Positions 23,380-32,357 of a stretch of 64,000 nucleotides of DNA are shown piece by piece. Origin of the DNA: JABCZZ01 sp964454545 (GTDB taxonomy: Bacteria > Pseudomonadota > Alphaproteobacteria > Rickettsiales > JABCZZ01). Where the stretch lies: NCBI GenBank assembly GCA_964454545.1, contig CAYVTI010000008.1:7015-71014 (forward strand), in the 5' to 3' direction. Position 1 is the stretch's first letter; every line of letters starts with the position of its first letter. Made by a program: the position numbers and the translations under genes. The notes under the pieces were generated by a model. It made no database searches. It saw only the letters and a list, made by a program, of their open reading frames with translations, and was not told where the DNA came from.

Positions 23380-23937
23380 ATGTCCTGTCCTGTATCTTTG
23401 CTGCTGACAAGAATAAGAATAGTAGTACTGATATGGGCCGCTTTTATATTCGTCTGTTCTCCTGCTCATGCAACCAGTTCCCTGGACGTTACGACCGGCC
23501 TGAAGATTTTCCTTCTGCTGAAAAACGAAGAACCGACCCGGGTAACTGTAGCTATAGCTTTTAATCCTGTAGAGCAAAAATCAAGGGCAGATGCTGAAGC
23601 TATCAAGAATTATATAGATAATGGAAGTGCCTTAAGTGGCTCCTTTTCGCTAACAACAAAGCTGGTCAACGCTGCAAACACAGTTGAATTACAGGGTTCC
23701 CAGATAGTTTTTCTAGCCGAAGGCATTCCGCCGGAGGGTGTTGAACCCATATGTGATGCGGCTTCCAAATCCGGCGCGCTTACCATTTCTACCGGTATAG
23801 ACTGCGTAAAGGCGCATAAATGTGTATTGGGCATTGTGACCGCCCCTCGCACTGAAGTTTACTATAGTGAGGAAGCGGCACAGGCGGCGCACCTCAGATT
23901 CTATGAAAGCTTTCTTATGCTGGTTAAACAATTATGA
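23380..23937 (+). CDS. YfiR-like periplasmic protein
   Basis: 185 residues: a signal peptide ending AHA (about residue 30), then a domain with TTGLKIFLLLKNEEPTRVTVAIAFNPVEQKSRADAEAIKNYI, SQIVFLAEGI, GALTISTGIDCVKAHKCVLGIVTAPRTEVYYSEEAAQAAHLRFYESFLMLVKQL. The C-terminal half follows the pattern of YfiR/DUF4154 proteins (ILTVS...xIGF...VxFEIN..AAxxAGLxISSxLLxLA), which in Pseudomonas repress the diguanylate cyclase YfiN from the periplasm. Two cysteines (DCVKAHKC) could form a disulfide. It overlaps the TonB receptor gene by 4 bp (ATGA), implying coupled translation. There is no clear ribosome site before the ATG; a TATAAT at 23358-23363 may give a very short leader. Confidence 0.75.
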   Translation: MSCPVSLLLTRIRIVVLIWAAFIFVCSPAHATSSLDVTTGLKIFLLLKNEEPTRVTVAIAFNPVEQKSRADAEAIKNYIDNGSALSGSFSLTTKLVNAANTVELQGSQIVFLAEGIPPEGVEPICDAASKSGALTISTGIDCVKAHKCVLGIVTAPRTEVYYSEEAAQAAHLRFYESFLMLVKQL

Positions 23938-25994
23938 ATTATAGGGCTGGCGGGAAGAATAAAATGCAATGGCCATGTGCGGTTTCTGTTACCATGATTA
24001 TTCTGGGCCTGAGTATGCCAGTGAATGCCCAGGTGATAGATTACGGTTCCTTGCAAACAATCTTCGGGGAACCTATTACAACGAGCGCGACCGGCACGCC
24101 GCAGCGTGCCAGCGAGGTGCCTGCCAATATGACCATTATTAGCGCTGATGAAATCAGGCGGGCAGGAATCCGCAATATTCCCCAGATTATTGGCATGTAT
24201 GTGCCTGGTATAGATATTCTTCAGGAAGGCGTTAGTAATTTTGATGTTGGCGTGCGGGGATATCAGCAGCCATTTCAACCGCGGCTTCTGGTGCTGGTGG
24301 ATGGCCGTCAGGTGTTTATTGATGATTATTCACGCACCATCTGGGATAATATTCCCGTTAACATTGATGATATCCGCCAGATTGAAGTGGTAAAAGGAGC
24401 AAGCTCCGCGCTGTTTGGATCAAATGCGGCTGGTGGCGTCGTTAACATAGTCACCTATAGTCCGCTTTATGATAAAAACAATGTGGCGAATATAAGTTTT
24501 GGCACGCAGAGCACTGCAACTACCGATGCAACGGTAACTGCAAATGGGAGTTGGGGGGGGACCAAATTCTCGGCAGGTGGTGTGAACGGCAAGGAATTTA
24601 ATACGGCGAGATCCCCTTTTGACCAGGATGCCAGTACTCTATTCGATCCCAAGCACCGTTATTTTGTAAACAGCTCGGTTCTTCAACTGAACAAAAGTAC
24701 TGATATAAACACAGAGGTGACTTTTTCCGATAGCGTTGGAAATACCATTGATGGCGTCGGGCGTGTTACAGCCGGGCAAAAAACAGAAACCTATTCGGCG
24801 AGGGTTGGCGCTGACTGGCAAAGCCCTTATGGCCTGATAAGCAATACTAATTATTTTAATCATTCCCTCGCCAGTCTGTATGAGATTGCGCTTGAGCCGG
24901 CGCCTTTCACGTTTACAATAGATATGTTCGTAAGCCAGTTGCAGGATGAGTTTAAACTGGGGCCAGATCATACATTCAGGGCTGCAATCGAGTATCAGCA
25001 TAAGAATCATTATGGCCACTCGGATGCCGCCATTGTCTCCCAGAACTCGGATCTGGCAGAGGATATTTACACGGCCAGTGGTACATGGCTATGGAAAATC
25101 AATGATAAGATATCATGGACGAACGCGGCGCGCTTTGATCATCAGCAGATGGCGCAAAACGGCACATTAGCTCCGGGAAATGACTTCAGTTCCGCTGATT
25201 ATTCGCATGTTAATAACGTATGGAGCGCCAATTCCGATATCAATTATCAAGCGACGGAATTGGATAAATTCCGTGTCGGATATGGCCGCGGAGTGCAATT
25301 GCCGAGCATGCTTCAAAGCGGTTTTAATAATATAGGTAATTTCTCTGGTATCCCAGGCGCTAATGAAGGTAATCCAAAACTCAAGCCCACCATTGTGCAA
25401 GATATCGAGATAGATTACGAACGAAAGATTGAGCCTGTTTTTTCCACTCTCAAGTTATCAACCTATTATGAATTTAATCAGGATATAACTGGATCTCCTG
25501 CGACTCCTTTTTCCATACAACCTGTTTTTGGCGTTCCTACGTTCGTTTTCATGAACCTGGGCAGCAGTCAGGGTTGGGGCGGTGAAGTGGAGCTAAAAGG
25601 CAGCCATCCGAACGGATACCATTGGGATGCAAGTTACAGCCTTTCCAAAGTGGTTGACAGCAGTAGCGTTGCCAGTCTTGTGGATTATCAGAGAAGTGCG
25701 CCTGAAAACCATTTCCGCCTGTTGGGGGGATATGCTTCAGGTGCGTGGGAGTTTGATATGAATGGCCAGTACCTTTCCTCTACGGACATGATACGCAGCC
25801 CTGACGGAGGAGCATCTTTTCCAGCGATTTATGTGGGGGGATATGCAAGCATCGGCGCAAGAATTGGCTATAATATAAATGATAACTTAGTTCTTGCCCT
25901 GTCCGGGATAAATCTGAATCGCGCTGATACGCAGGAAAGTCCATACGCGGCTGTCCAGCGCCAGGTGTTTCTTGGGCTGACAGGAAGGTTCTGA
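23934..25994 (+). CDS. TonB-dependent outer-membrane receptor
   Basis: 686 residues: a signal peptide to about residue 33 (VNAQ), a plug domain (GTPQRASEVPANMTIISADEIRRAGIRNIPQIIGMYVPG...VDGRQVFIDDYSRTIWDNIP...IEVVKGASSALFGSNAAGGVVNIVT), then a beta-barrel ending in VFLGLTGRF with the terminal Phe. Energised by TonB-ExbBD, such receptors import siderophores, cobalamin, sugars and so on; the ligand is not evident here. There is no extra N-terminal signalling (STN) domain, so any signalling would have to pass through the coupled YfiR-like protein. The plug is nearly identical to that of the receptor at 1-471. Alternative start: the ATG at 23964, nearer the signal peptide. Confidence 0.92.
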   Translation: MNYRAGGKNKMQWPCAVSVTMIILGLSMPVNAQVIDYGSLQTIFGEPITTSATGTPQRASEVPANMTIISADEIRRAGIRNIPQIIGMYVPGIDILQEGVSNFDVGVRGYQQPFQPRLLVLVDGRQVFIDDYSRTIWDNIPVNIDDIRQIEVVKGASSALFGSNAAGGVVNIVTYSPLYDKNNVANISFGTQSTATTDATVTANGSWGGTKFSAGGVNGKEFNTARSPFDQDASTLFDPKHRYFVNSSVLQLNKSTDINTEVTFSDSVGNTIDGVGRVTAGQKTETYSARVGADWQSPYGLISNTNYFNHSLASLYEIALEPAPFTFTIDMFVSQLQDEFKLGPDHTFRAAIEYQHKNHYGHSDAAIVSQNSDLAEDIYTASGTWLWKINDKISWTNAARFDHQQMAQNGTLAPGNDFSSADYSHVNNVWSANSDINYQATELDKFRVGYGRGVQLPSMLQSGFNNIGNFSGIPGANEGNPKLKPTIVQDIEIDYERKIEPVFSTLKLSTYYEFNQDITGSPATPFSIQPVFGVPTFVFMNLGSSQGWGGEVELKGSHPNGYHWDASYSLSKVVDSSSVASLVDYQRSAPENHFRLLGGYASGAWEFDMNGQYLSSTDMIRSPDGGASFPAIYVGGYASIGARIGYNINDNLVLALSGINLNRADTQESPYAAVQRQVFLGLTGRF

Positions 25995-26169
25995 TACAGG
26001 ATTGCTGTATCAGATACACATTGTTTTCCTGATAGCCGCAGTTCGCAGGATTTGCTGAATATCTGGTCTTCTCATATTCCTGCTTTGTGATTTGCCTGAA
26101 AAGATTTCGCCGTGCCCCTATGTTCCCGGCGGCTCCACATCCCACATAACCTGCACAGCATTCAGCCAC
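25995..26169. other. 3' flank of TonB receptor gene, no gene
   Basis: Between the receptor stop and the repeat element. The first bases hold a small inverted repeat (GATACAG-GATTG-CTGTATC at 25993-26011) that could end the receptor transcript, although no T-run follows. Nothing else is recognisable. Confidence 0.4.
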
Positions 26170-26420
26170 TAGGCCTCTTTCGCGACTGATAGTGTATCTT
26201 TTTGTTTTCCTCGCCCCTTTAGGGGGAGAGGACGGTTTGCCTTGGGGTTAGCGAAGCTAACCGCTTAGGCAAACTGGAGATGAGGGGGAATAAAACGCAC
26301 CCTCGCCCAGCTACGGCTAAGGCGCTAACGCGCCTAAGCCTGAGCATCCCTCTCCCGCTTTGCAGGAGAGGGGGGAATAATTTTACAACCGCTTGCCCGT
26401 ACAGTCGTGAAAGAGGTCTA
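26170..26420. mobile_element. 251-bp MITE-like element with 18-bp terminal inverted repeats
   Basis: The termini TAGGCCTCTTTCGCGACT (26170-26187) and its inverted partner at 26403-26420 match at 16 of 18 bases, both starting at a TA. The interior is a chain of hairpins: GGTTAGC-GAA-GCTAACC nested in GTTTGCCT...AGGCAAAC, then AGGCGC-TAAC-GCGCCT, then CCCTCTCC...GGAGAGGG. No transposase frame fits inside. The ends look like those of a DNA transposon, so it is probably a non-autonomous derivative moved by a relative elsewhere. It sits between the convergent TonB receptor and MHYT kinase genes. Confidence 0.7.
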
Positions 26421-26439
26421 CTGTCATTATAACGGGCAT

Positions 26440-29400
26440 TTATTGCATCAGGTTCATTTTTTTTAGATATTCTTTAACGTTTTCATATTCAGTTTTGATT
26501 TGCTCTAAGAGCGTTTTACGCTCTTGTATTGCTGATGGGGCCAGATTCTGGGCTTTTTCACATAGCTTGCGCAACCCTTCAGCGCCTATGCCTGCGGCTC
26601 CCCCCTTAAACATATGTGCCGTTTCTTTCCATTCCTGTTCTTTGCCTTCTACCTGGCTTTCAGCCAGTATATCCACGTTTTTATCCGATTGCTCAACAAA
26701 CACGCGTATAAATTCTATCTCAGTATCCCTGTCTCCATCCGTGAATGTTCTGAGCTGCGACAAATCTACGGCAGATACATTTTTTGCTACCGTTTTTTCT
26801 TTATCACTATCTGTGCCAGCTTTCTCAAATCGCACCCATTGGCCCAACACTTCTTTTAATTCGTCGATATTGATAGGCTTGCTGATATAATCATCCATAC
26901 CATAACGCAGGCATCTTTCCCTGTCTCCTACCATGGCATTGGCTGTCATGGCAACAATAGGGATGTGCCGTCCGGTCTTTTCCTCCATCTTCCGTATTTC
27001 TTCGGTCGTATCATATCCGTTCTTTTCCGGCATATGGCAATCCATCAGGATAATATCCCAGATGCTTTCCTTGTAGCGTTCCATCACCATATTGCCGTTA
27101 TCAACCATTTCATAATTAGGTATGCCAAATTTTGCTAATAACTTTCGGATATATAGCTGGTTCAGGGGATGATCTTCTGCCACCAGCACACGCGCTTTAC
27201 TCGGAGGAATGATGCCAATAAAAGCCTTATGCTTGCGTAAACTATTCTCATTGCTTAACTCGGGAGTTATAGTGAAGGGAATCTTAAACCAAAATGTCGA
27301 GCCTTTTCCTGCTTCACTGTCTACCCCAATTACCCCGTCCATGAGTTCTACAAGTTCCTTGGTTATGGCCAGTCCCAATCCGGTACCGCCATATTTGCGT
27401 GTTGTAGAAGCATCCGCCTGCACAAACTTATCAAAAATAGTTTGCTGCTTATCCTTGGGTATGCCTATACCCGTATCCTTGATTTCGCAATAGAACTCCA
27501 TGTGCTTTGCGTCCGTTTTCTTATAAAAGGCGTTGACATCAACATAACCGTTGTCGGTGTATTTTATGGCATTGCTGATCAAATTGATCAGAATGCGGCC
27601 AAAGCGCGTTGGATCGCCTAAGGCATAAGGGAAAGTCTGATGCTCATAAGTCCGTATGATGGATATTCGCTTTTCCTGCGCAAGGCGCTCAAGCGTCAAA
27701 ACGACGCTGTGGATCGCATAATGCAAATCAAATCCTATATGTTCCAGTTCCACCTCGTCGGCCTCGATCTTGGAAAGATCAAGTATATCGTTCACTATTT
27801 CCAATAGATTGGTGGAAGCGTTGGTAGCGGTCAGCGCAAGCTCTTCCTGTTCTTTATTCAAACTAGACTCCCTGAGCAGCCGTAGCATTCCAAGTATGCT
27901 GTTAAGCGGGGTCCGCAGTTCATGCGACATATTGGCCAGGAACTCGGATTTTGCGACATTTGCTGATTCTGCGCTTACTTTTGCATTTTCCAGGGCTTTC
28001 TGGGTTTGCACGCGTTCTATAACCTGTGCCAGTTGCCCCCCCGTTTCCTTCATTATTATCTGCAGATCTTCATTTATTGTCGCCATGTGTGGGGTAAAGA
28101 ACTCAAGCACGTAGATAACATTACCGTTTGCTATTATCGGAAAAGCGAAAAAGGATTTTATATCTATATCAGGTGCGAGTTTAAGCCTCAGAAAATTGGG
28201 ATCGTTAGGAAGATCAGTATTCCACAGCGGATTCAGGCTTTCCCACACGCGTCCCGGAAGTCCTGCACCACGTTCAAAAGTAGTGGTTTGGGTAACGGAT
28301 CTGAATTCCTGGAAACTATTTTCTTCCTTAAGGAACCACAGTCCGCTGGATACTAATACATTCTTTTTGCTATCGAGCATATAGGCATGGCCGATAGGCC
28401 ATTCCACAAATTCTCCTATCAATTTCAGCACTTCTTCAATAGCGGATTCAATATGCTGAGCCTTGTTAGCTGTTGCAGCGACGCTGCGCAGAAGTGTTAC
28501 GGTGCGCGCTTCCTTCTCTGCGCGTTTTAGCGCGTCTACGCTCATTTGCCTGGCGTTTTGCAGTTCCTTGCGCCATTTGATGATGCTTCTGAACACGAAA
28601 TACCACGCAACCAGTAATATCACTATTACTGCCATGACAAGAGATAACGTGGCGTAAATGTTATTCTCTATATACAGCAGGTTTTCGTGCGATATTTGTC
28701 TGATCTTGTCGGAAAGCTTTCGCCTTCCGTCCATGTGGATTTGATTATTACTGCTGTATTCGGCGTTATGTAATATCTCGTTTGCTTCCTTGATTTTGCC
28801 CTGATTTATTAAATCCAGATACTGCTTGTCAAATGCCACTATACGATCATTTGCCTGGTTCATGGCTTTTGCCACGTTCTGCAGGTACACATCAGGCAGG
28901 CTGGCTATCTTTTTATCGAGGTCAATGTCAATGGCGTCTATATAACGTTTGTCAAATTCCGCATCTCCTGTGGCGCTGGTTCTGGCTGATTGGGATACGA
29001 TGCTATCCAGGTACAGTATTTCATCGGCCAGTTCAGCGATTTGATGCTCTTTTTCCACCGTATGGGTAAGGAAATAATGTATGTAAAAACTACTTCCTCC
29101 CATCCATGCCACAACAGCAAGGGTAAGAAATAAGGAGAAGGAAAGCAATTTTGTAGGAAAGGCATGCACATTTTCCTGAGGGGCAGCATTTTTTTCCTTG
29201 TTATATATTGTAATAGCCAGTGCAAAACCCAGTATGACACTGGTCATTACCGATACAATAACAGCTAACCAATTGAAATTATGATGCAGTTCATGGCTGT
29301 GATTGCCGTGAGGAGTTAATATTGCCGCTTTCATTCCAGTATAATGCATGCCGCAAATGGCCGCTCCCATAACTAGGGCTGCGCCGATCTGTAATATATG

Positions 29401-29973
29401 ACGAAATCTGGAGTTTGTTCGCGTCAAAGCAAAAGCGATCCAGAGAGCGGCAGCCGATGCCATTATAGCAATGAATACGGAGAGTAAGAAAATGCCAGGC
29501 ATGTAGCGCAAATCCGCGTCCATGCGCATGGCAGCCATGCCTGTGTAATGCATGCCGCATATGCCAAGCCCAAGGAGTGCCGCGCTTCCTAGAATCTGTT
29601 TTACGGAAAGACGTTCACGGTTTGTGATTATGAACACGCCATTGGCAACAATGACGGCAATTACAAGCGAAATAAAAGTAAGAAGGGGATCATAACTCAC
29701 ATCCATTTGCATTTGATAGGACAGCATGCCGATGAAATGCATGGACCAAATACCTGCTCCCAGCGCAAAAGCCCCTCCCCACATCAGTATGCGTTTCTTG
29801 AATGCGCTGGACGTGCCAGAGAGGTGCTGCACCATGACAAGCGCTGTATAAGAAGCGAAACTTGCAACTAAATACGAAAGAATTACCAGTGAAATCTTAT
29901 AGTTTCCGATTTCTGCATTGCCAGTAATATCGCCATAGAAGAAAAAATTCTTAAACATGAAGATATTTTGCAT
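26440..29973 (-). CDS. MHYT-domain hybrid histidine kinase with GAF, receiver and Hpt domains
   Basis: 1177 residues. An N-terminal seven-helix MHYT sensor has three motifs, MHFIGM (78-83), MHYTGM (141-146) and MHYTGM (209-214); such domains are thought to bind copper and sense O2, CO or NO. Next come a TM helix (about 276-298), an extracytoplasmic helical domain (about 302-437), a second TM helix (441-462) and a GAF domain (about 497-655). The kinase core has H684 in SHELRTP and the boxes NLISNAIKY, DTGIGI and GGTGLGL. The receiver has D978 in LMDCHMPE, and the Hpt domain has H1120 in AHMFKGG. The full phosphorelay is in one chain. It lies 106 bases downstream of a YfiR-like gene on the same strand and converges on the TonB receptor gene. 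Confidence 0.93.
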   Translation of the reverse strand: MQNIFMFKNFFFYGDITGNAEIGNYKISLVILSYLVASFASYTALVMVQHLSGTSSAFKKRILMWGGAFALGAGIWSMHFIGMLSYQMQMDVSYDPLLTFISLVIAVIVANGVFIITNRERLSVKQILGSAALLGLGICGMHYTGMAAMRMDADLRYMPGIFLLSVFIAIMASAAALWIAFALTRTNSRFRHILQIGAALVMGAAICGMHYTGMKAAILTPHGNHSHELHHNFNWLAVIVSVMTSVILGFALAITIYNKEKNAAPQENVHAFPTKLLSFSLFLTLAVVAWMGGSSFYIHYFLTHTVEKEHQIAELADEILYLDSIVSQSARTSATGDAEFDKRYIDAIDIDLDKKIASLPDVYLQNVAKAMNQANDRIVAFDKQYLDLINQGKIKEANEILHNAEYSSNNQIHMDGRRKLSDKIRQISHENLLYIENNIYATLSLVMAVIVILLVAWYFVFRSIIKWRKELQNARQMSVDALKRAEKEARTVTLLRSVAATANKAQHIESAIEEVLKLIGEFVEWPIGHAYMLDSKKNVLVSSGLWFLKEENSFQEFRSVTQTTTFERGAGLPGRVWESLNPLWNTDLPNDPNFLRLKLAPDIDIKSFFAFPIIANGNVIYVLEFFTPHMATINEDLQIIMKETGGQLAQVIERVQTQKALENAKVSAESANVAKSEFLANMSHELRTPLNSILGMLRLLRESSLNKEQEELALTATNASTNLLEIVNDILDLSKIEADEVELEHIGFDLHYAIHSVVLTLERLAQEKRISIIRTYEHQTFPYALGDPTRFGRILINLISNAIKYTDNGYVDVNAFYKKTDAKHMEFYCEIKDTGIGIPKDKQQTIFDKFVQADASTTRKYGGTGLGLAITKELVELMDGVIGVDSEAGKGSTFWFKIPFTITPELSNENSLRKHKAFIGIIPPSKARVLVAEDHPLNQLYIRKLLAKFGIPNYEMVDNGNMVMERYKESIWDIILMDCHMPEKNGYDTTEEIRKMEEKTGRHIPIVAMTANAMVGDRERCLRYGMDDYISKPINIDELKEVLGQWVRFEKAGTDSDKEKTVAKNVSAVDLSQLRTFTDGDRDTEIEFIRVFVEQSDKNVDILAESQVEGKEQEWKETAHMFKGGAAGIGAEGLRKLCEKAQNLAPSAIQERKTLLEQIKTEYENVKEYLKKMNLMQ

Positions 29974-30079
29974 GGTATATGTTTTTTGTACTTATCTTTT
30001 ATATTAAAAATGTCCTGCAAGCGATAAAAAAATCTGACGTCCAATTACAGGGAAGTTTTGTTTTCATATAATCTACTGC

Positions 30080-30646
30080 CTAAATCTGTTTAACTAATAG
30101 AGAAAACACTTGGGAGAAGCCTATGCTTGCAGCTTCTGCCGCGGATTTACTGTAATATATTTCCACATTTGGTTTTGAAATGATGCCTATGACGCACTTA
30201 TTGGCTTCGACACATGCCAGATCAGTTGACATGGTAAGAATTTTACCGTTTCCGGCAGCCCTGCCTATACCGTCGTAATACTTGCTGAGTCCCGCTGTTA
30301 TAAAGGCTATTTTGCTGCCGACAGCAAGATCAAGGTTATTCACGGGCACCAGAAAGGGACTCAGCTTAACGTTCCCAGGCGTTTCAAAATTTCCGTCCAG
30401 TATGTTTTTGATGCTTTCTGCTTCCTGCTTGGAACTGGCATTGTCAGGATCGAATATAATAGCGAACATGACAGTCCCGGTCATTTTTTCTGTCAGCAGG
30501 GGCAAGACTTTCAGACCCACGAGAAGATCGGCTTCGTCTGTCATTGCCTCTACTGGCATTGGAGCAACTAACGAAGACAAAAAAAATAGCAGCAGCAGAA
30601 TAAAATTTGTCGCCGGTGATTGTTTATGCCTTGAAATATCATCCAT
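30080..30646 (-). CDS. YfiR-like periplasmic protein, second intact copy
   Basis: About 188 residues from the ATG at 30646 (GGTGGTGGAA upstream); a longer frame to 30715 is possible. A signal peptide with a long hydrophobic core (NFILLLLFFLSSLVAPMPVEA) precedes LLVGLKVLPLLTEKMTGTVMFAIIFDPDNASSKQEAESIKNIL and LDLAVGSKIAFITAGL, then KILTMSTDLACVEANKCVIGIISKPNVEIYYSKSAAEAASIGFSQVFSLLVKQI. It shares its whole length with the 23380 protein, and the two Cys (ACVEANKC) are conserved. It lies upstream of the MHYT kinase on the same strand, so it is the likely periplasmic partner of that kinase's extracytoplasmic domain (inference). Confidence 0.75.
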   Translation of the reverse strand: MDDISRHKQSPATNFILLLLFFLSSLVAPMPVEAMTDEADLLVGLKVLPLLTEKMTGTVMFAIIFDPDNASSKQEAESIKNILDGNFETPGNVKLSPFLVPVNNLDLAVGSKIAFITAGLSKYYDGIGRAAGNGKILTMSTDLACVEANKCVIGIISKPNVEIYYSKSAAEAASIGFSQVFSLLVKQI

Positions 30647-30852
30647 TATTCCACCACCGAGTCCCTGGATTCTTGCAAAACGCCACTTGAAGCACATATT
30701 CACTATAGAATACAAATAACTAATGTCATAAGAAAAATATTGTCATTAGCATGTCAATTTTACCAATTGTTGCAAAAATATGTGGTGATACGATCGCGTC
30801 AATTTGAACATTGCATAGTTTAATCGCAAATCACCTGAGGTAAAACTACAAA

Positions 30853-31200
30853 ATGAAAAAACCAGCCACCCTCTTTTTTTAATCTTACACCAGAGCATAC
30901 TTTTTCCTGTCTATTACCTCTTTACGATACCGTTCTTTATCCTTATCGGAAATGATTGGTTCAACGAGCACTGGCACATGAGGAATATATCCGGCCTGAT
31001 AACGTTCTTCATTACCAATACCTTCTTGACCTGCTTTGGCTGCACTATCCTTTATAGCCCCATTTTTACATAAACATACCGCAATATTATATTTCTATGG
31101 CCGTACTTGTTATTACCTTGCTTATCTCGATTGCGGTCTGGAAGCTTGTGGAGATTCCAATCACCTTATGGTGGCATTCATGTTTTGAGAATAATGTTGC
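30853..31200 (+). pseudogene. Relic of an acyltransferase-3 (OafA-like) membrane enzyme
   Basis: Two hydrophobic frames make sense only together. Frame one, open to the stop at 31071-31073, reads FPVYYLFTIPFFILIGNDWF, then HMRNISGLITFFITNTFLTCFGCTILYSPIF. Frame two (31058 onward) reads MAVLVITLLISIAVWKLVEIPITLWW, which resembles the last helix of acyltransferase-3 proteins (…LSxxxYxLVExP). No ribosome site and no full-length gene are present. I read this as the frameshifted 3' end of a lost membrane acyltransferase, next to a tRNA gene. The identification rests on pattern only. Confidence 0.4.
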
Positions 31201-31279
31201 GTCTGATTTAGAAATGAGCCGCACAGACAGCACGGTACAGCGTGCTATACCCTCCGGAGACAGGAAATCAATAAATTCT

Positions 31280-31353
31280 TGGAGCGGGTGATGGGAATCG
31301 AACCCACGTATTCAGCTTGGAAGGCTGATGTTCTACCATTGAACTACACCCGC
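31280..31353 (-). tRNA. tRNA-Gly (anticodon UCC)
   Basis: The minus strand reads GCGGGTG (acceptor) TA GTTC-AATGGTA-GAAC (D arm) A TCAGC-CTTCCAA-GCTGA (anticodon arm, UCC) ATAC GTGGG-TTCGATT-CCCAT (T arm) CACCCGC-T-CCA. All four stems pair, the T-loop is canonical, and CCA is encoded. It reads GGA/GGG codons. Confidence 0.97.
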
Positions 31354-31454
31354 TGAAATCTCGCTGAACCGTAACGAGAGTTTATATAATAGCCTAACGA
31401 AGACAGTTGCATATACGCAATCAGCAGCAAATACAATATAAAATTGCCTCATCG

Positions 31455-32312
31455 TTACCCTCGCCGTTTCTGCTCGATCTTCTCGCCGAGCGCCATTTTG
31501 ACGAGGTAATTGAATTCCGCGCCGTAGATGAAGATGATATTGCTGATATAGAAAAAGAGCAGCGTTGCGATAATTCCGCCCAGAGAGCCGTAAATCAGGC
31601 TCACCTGGTTAAACTGGGAAATATAGAGCGAAAGCAGGTGCGCAGCGCCAATCCACAGCGCCGTGACGATCGCAGCGCCGGGAACGACGGCATGAATGTT
31701 CTGCTTGATGTTGGGCAGGAAGTAATAAGCCGCGGATACGACGATGAATATGGCGCCGATGGAGATATAGGCGATCAGGTTGCCCGTGCTGGCGTCAAAG
31801 TGGAAATGCTTGCCGAACAGTTGCAGGATACTTTCCGAAATAATCGGTATGATGACCAGTATGATCATGAAGGTAACCAGTATGAACGATACGATCAGGG
31901 TCTGGGCGATGGAGAGAAGCCGCCGCCAGATATAGGCGGGCGGGCTGGTGACATGGTAGGCGCGGTTGAGTACGGTGCGGTAGCCTTCCACCTCGGAAGA
32001 GGCTGTCCATAATGCGCCAAGAATGGATATGGTGAGCAGACCCTGCGGCGGGCCGGAAATAATCTCGGCGATACGCGGTCTTAACGCTTTCACCATGTCC
32101 GGCGGCAATTGCGAAAATATGAGTTTTATAAATTCCATTCCTGCCTGGCCTTCACCCAGGAAACCTGCGAGCGCGAAGACGAAGACCAGGAAGGGGAACA
32201 AGGCAAGAAGACCAAGAAACGCTAGGTAGCCGGCATGCTCAATACCGTCATGCCGGATGGTATTATAACCCGCCTTATATGCGGAAATTGCTATGGTTTT
32301 TGCCGAAAGCAT
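31455..32312 (-). CDS. YihY/BrkB-family inner-membrane protein
   Basis: 285 residues with six hydrophobic helices: HAGYLAFLGLLALFPFLVFVFALAGF, ISILGALWTASSEVEGYRTVLNRAY, a long TLIVSFILVTFMIILVIIPII, then LIAYISIGAIFIVVSAAYYFLPN, AAIVTALWIGAAHLLSLYISQF and YGSLGGIIATLLFFYISNIIFIYGAEFN. The motif (Y/F)GSLGGIIxxLLxxYxxxxIxxxGAE(F/L)N is diagnostic for YihY/BrkB, once mis-named RNase BN. The cellular role is poorly known. It is a single gene between tRNA-Gly and the divergent apaG. Confidence 0.93.
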   Translation of the reverse strand: MLSAKTIAISAYKAGYNTIRHDGIEHAGYLAFLGLLALFPFLVFVFALAGFLGEGQAGMEFIKLIFSQLPPDMVKALRPRIAEIISGPPQGLLTISILGALWTASSEVEGYRTVLNRAYHVTSPPAYIWRRLLSIAQTLIVSFILVTFMIILVIIPIISESILQLFGKHFHFDASTGNLIAYISIGAIFIVVSAAYYFLPNIKQNIHAVVPGAAIVTALWIGAAHLLSLYISQFNQVSLIYGSLGGIIATLLFFYISNIIFIYGAEFNYLVKMALGEKIEQKRRG

Positions 32313-32357
32313 GCTTGTTCCCTTGATATTTTATACAGTTAATCCTATATAGGGTAT

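Noticed and set aside
26170..26420. Complete insertion sequence
   Set aside because: Only 251 bp with no transposase frame on either strand.
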